Positions 62,151-64,000 of a stretch of 64,000 nucleotides of DNA are shown here, one piece after another. Below the pieces are notes generated by a model. That model worked only from the letters and a program-made list of their open reading frames with translations, ran no database searches and was not told where the DNA came from. The DNA is taken from assembly GCA_963837635.1 (NCBI GenBank), contig CAWINY010000007.1, forward strand, positions 310,001 through 374,000, in the 5' to 3' direction. The DNA is from CAWINY01 sp963837635 (lineage in GTDB: Bacteria; Acidobacteriota; Terriglobia; Terriglobales; Acidobacteriaceae). Each line of letters opens with the position of its first letter. Within the stretch, counting starts at the first letter, position 1. The translations under genes and the position numbers were made by a program.

Positions 62151-63428
62151 CTAGCGATATAAGTCCTCGCGCGTAAGGGGAAGCCCACATTGGCCCTGCG
62201 TTGACTTGGAGAGGAGAGCCTGGAACACGTTGAGGCGGCCGCAGCGAAATGCATGGGCCGAGCCAGCCATGTAAATGCGCCAGATGCGGTAGGTCCGCTC
62301 GTCGGCGATGCGACGTGCTTCCTCGGCATGGGTTTCCAGTCGCTGCACCCAGTGGTGGAGGGTTAGCGCGTAGTGCTCGCGCAGGCTTTCTACGTCCCTC
62401 ACTTCGAAGCCGCTCATTTCCGCCGCTCGCAAACTGGTGCTGATCGGAACCATCTCGCCATCAGGAAACACATATCGCTCCATAAACGATGGTCCCTGTC
62501 TGCGGTATGTCGCGGAGTAGGCGATCCCATGGTTTAGGAACAGGCCACCGGGTGGCAACAGGTTCCAAGCACGACTGAAGTACTCTGCCAGACGCGCTTC
62601 ACCGACATGCTCAAACATACCGACACTGACAATCTTGTTGTACCGCGGAGTTGATTCCAGGTCGCGATAATCGCAGACTTCCACGCGGCATCGTTCACTC
62701 AGGCCCGCTTGCTGAATGCGCTCCCGAGCCAGTTCCGCCTGCGGCACGCTGAGCGTTATGCCCACAGCCTCGACACCGTAATGCGCGGCGGCGTGGATCA
62801 GCAGACCACCCCAACCGCAGCCGATATCCAGAAGGCGGTCGCCCTGGCGCAGCCGCAGCTTCTTGCAGATGTAGTCCAGCTTGCGCTGTTGAGCCGTATC
62901 GAGGTCTTCCTCGGGCTTGGCGAAATACCCGCAGGAGTACACCATGCGCCGATCGAGCCAGATTGCGTAGAAGCTGGCCGGAAGATCATAGTGATAGCCG
63001 ATAGCCTGCCTGTCCCGCGACTTGGAATGGACCGCGCCGCGCAAGCTGACTGCCTGTGGCCCTGCACGTTGGCGGTTGTGCGAAGGCAGCATGTGTAGCA
63101 CGGCGGCCATCTGCAAGCGCTCATGAACCCCGCTTTGGCGGCTAAGCAGGTGGTCAGCCAAATCGAACGCAGCTTCGATGTCACCCTCGATGTCGAAGTC
63201 ATCGTAAATGTAGGCTTCTCCCAGCGTGAGTTCACTCGGGTCGAGAAAGATGGTGCGCAGCGCTTCTGGATCCTTGAGAACCAGGGTAAAGCGCGGCTGC
63301 TCTTCCATCCCCCAAGTAGTCCCGTCCCAGAGCCGAACCTGAAAGTCACGCCTGGGGTATGCAGTCAGCAGTCTCTCCAGCAGGGAGGCATCGAGTCGAT
63401 AAAGCAATGCGGACTTTGCGGCCACCAT
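62151..63428 (-). CDS. cfa: Cyclopropane-fatty-acyl-phospholipid synthase
   Basis: 425 residues from ATG 63428 after GGAGGG. The N-terminal lipid-binding part (residues about 1-130) is followed by the SAM-methyltransferase domain with motif I LLDIGCGWGGLLIHAAAHYG and the CFA-specific VGMFEHVGEARLAEYFSRAW. Late blocks YVFPDGEMVPISTSL and ALTLHHWVQRLETHAEEA are typical. The enzyme adds a methylene bridge to unsaturated phospholipid acyl chains, which hardens membranes in stationary phase or acid stress. A strong CRP/FNR-like palindrome lies about 385 bases upstream. Confidence 0.94.
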   Translation of the reverse strand: MVAAKSALLYRLDASLLERLLTAYPRRDFQVRLWDGTTWGMEEQPRFTLVLKDPEALRTIFLDPSELTLGEAYIYDDFDIEGDIEAAFDLADHLLSRQSGVHERLQMAAVLHMLPSHNRQRAGPQAVSLRGAVHSKSRDRQAIGYHYDLPASFYAIWLDRRMVYSCGYFAKPEEDLDTAQQRKLDYICKKLRLRQGDRLLDIGCGWGGLLIHAAAHYGVEAVGITLSVPQAELARERIQQAGLSERCRVEVCDYRDLESTPRYNKIVSVGMFEHVGEARLAEYFSRAWNLLPPGGLFLNHGIAYSATYRRQGPSFMERYVFPDGEMVPISTSLRAAEMSGFEVRDVESLREHYALTLHHWVQRLETHAEEARRIADERTYRIWRIYMAGSAHAFRCGRLNVFQALLSKSTQGQCGLPLTREDLYR

Positions 63429-63811
63429 GTTGGCGTCCCTCCGCATGAGCGTTGCCGCGCTCTTGGAAGTCCATTTTGTATACCACTGCCGTGTAGCTCG
63501 CTGTGATGCCGGTCACGGCTACCTGATTCAATCCTTGCGGAGGTCCAGGCGTGAGCCAGAGCGCGTGGCGGGCATAACTGCATCCTGCGACAGCGCTCGA
63601 ATGGTAATAGCGAGGTGTCCAATATTGTGGCCGGGCACCACCGAAACTCCTGGGAAGTTCTGTTCCGGCGCGGATCTTGGCGGTGGGTATTGCTGGTTTC
63701 GTTGTTGCTGATTCGCGGAGCGGGAATCGCTCACTCACCTTGCTCGGAAGCGTGCCAGCTATGTTACCCAAATCAGCCACAGAGGCTGCCAATAAGGTGC
63801 GCACATCACTC

Positions 63812-63827
63812 TGTGATGCCAATCACA
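63812..63827. promoter_or_regulatory. CRP/FNR-family-like operator, perfect palindrome
   Basis: TGTGATGCCAATCACA is a perfect 6+6 palindrome with a 4-base spacer and matches the CRP consensus TGTGA-N6-TCACA. It lies between the divergent cfa gene and the plus-strand partial gene at 63941, 113 bases before the latter. It could act on either or both. Confidence 0.65.
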
Positions 63828-63940
63828 GCATTCCATACCGTTTTGCGGTCTCTTGTCCGTCAACATGTAGCGTGTAGTACTTGCTTCGGCGGGTACTACT
63901 TTGGTCCTTCTCCCGTAAGAGTTGAAGGAGGCTAAGTCCC

Positions 63941-64000
63941 ATGCTTTTTCCTGACGAGCCTCTCCTCCCCGCCCTGCAACGGCGTGGCATTTCCCGGCGA
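63941..64000 (+). CDS. Partial gene at window end, unknown
   Basis: Twenty codons are visible (MLFPDEPLLPALQRRGISRR) before the window ends. The support is a good ribosome site (GAAGGAGG at 63923-63930) 10 bases before the ATG, and a CRP/FNR-like palindrome further upstream. The product cannot be identified from this much sequence. Confidence 0.5.
   Translation, partial: MLFPDEPLLPALQRRGISRR

Overview
The window reads as a chromosome segment of an Acidobacteriota bacterium (Terriglobia-like). This is an inference from gene content: an alternative complex III operon joined to a caa3 oxidase, DUF2934, DUF2950 and DUF3300 proteins, LssY_C and YncE-phosphoesterase proteins, a TonB receptor with a carboxypeptidase-like plug, and many dispersed palindromic repeats. 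I saw no rRNA, tRNA or CRISPR array.

Layout. (1) 1-6.9 kb, minus strand: two paralogous cytidylate-kinase-like/BON proteins bracket a TIGR02186 membrane protein, a PEP-synthase-like protein and a TauE/SafE exporter. A CRP/FNR-type palindrome lies upstream of each kinase. (2) 7.7-22.5 kb, plus strand: a respiratory operon, actABCDEF - small membrane protein - SCO - ctaCDEF - membrane protein - LolA-like protein, peppered with hairpin repeats, some of which are translated. (3) 22.5-28 kb: a scar made of a PP2C remnant joined to a PPK2 remnant, then secreted envelope proteins (lytic-transglycosylase-like, DUF2950, DUF3300, LssY_C). (4) 28-33.2 kb, minus: an RND efflux operon whose pump gene is reduced to its C-terminal end next to a truncated IS110 transposase. 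(5) 33.7-40 kb, plus: a tightly coupled cluster of PHP hydrolase, two GT4 glycosyltransferases, a RhaT-like transporter, a membrane protein and a LolA-like secreted protein. (6) 40.4-49.9 kb, minus: three secreted phosphatase/phosphoesterase genes and a TonB receptor. This is followed by an acyltransferase pseudogene, an OmpR/PhoB-type regulator preceded by 11-bp direct repeats, and a collapsed sensor-kinase gene. (7) 52-57.6 kb: phosphoketolase and acetate kinase, an AbiE-type toxin-antitoxin remnant and a collapsed glycogen phosphorylase gene. (8) 57.8-64 kb, minus: adenosine-specific kinase, DUF2934 protein, zinc-ribbon protein, radical SAM protein, receiver-like protein and cyclopropane fatty acid synthase, with two more CRP/FNR-type palindromes.

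How it fits together. The operon in region 2 would oxidise quinol with ACIII and pass electrons through cytochrome c to a caa3 oxidase. SCO would mature CuA, and the heme-c subunits ActA, ActE and CtaC form the electron path. Regions 1, 7 and 8 look like an energy-limitation or low-oxygen programme: phosphoketolase plus acetate kinase make ATP, CFA synthase modifies membranes, and PEP-synthase-like and kinase-like proteins accompany them. The shared palindromes suggest, but do not prove, a common CRP/FNR-family regulator. Region 6 looks like phosphate scavenging. The window also holds an unusual number of broken genes (PP2C, PPK2, RND pump, FtsX-type permease, acyltransferase, hybrid kinase, glycogen phosphorylase), which points to recent deletion-driven genome change.
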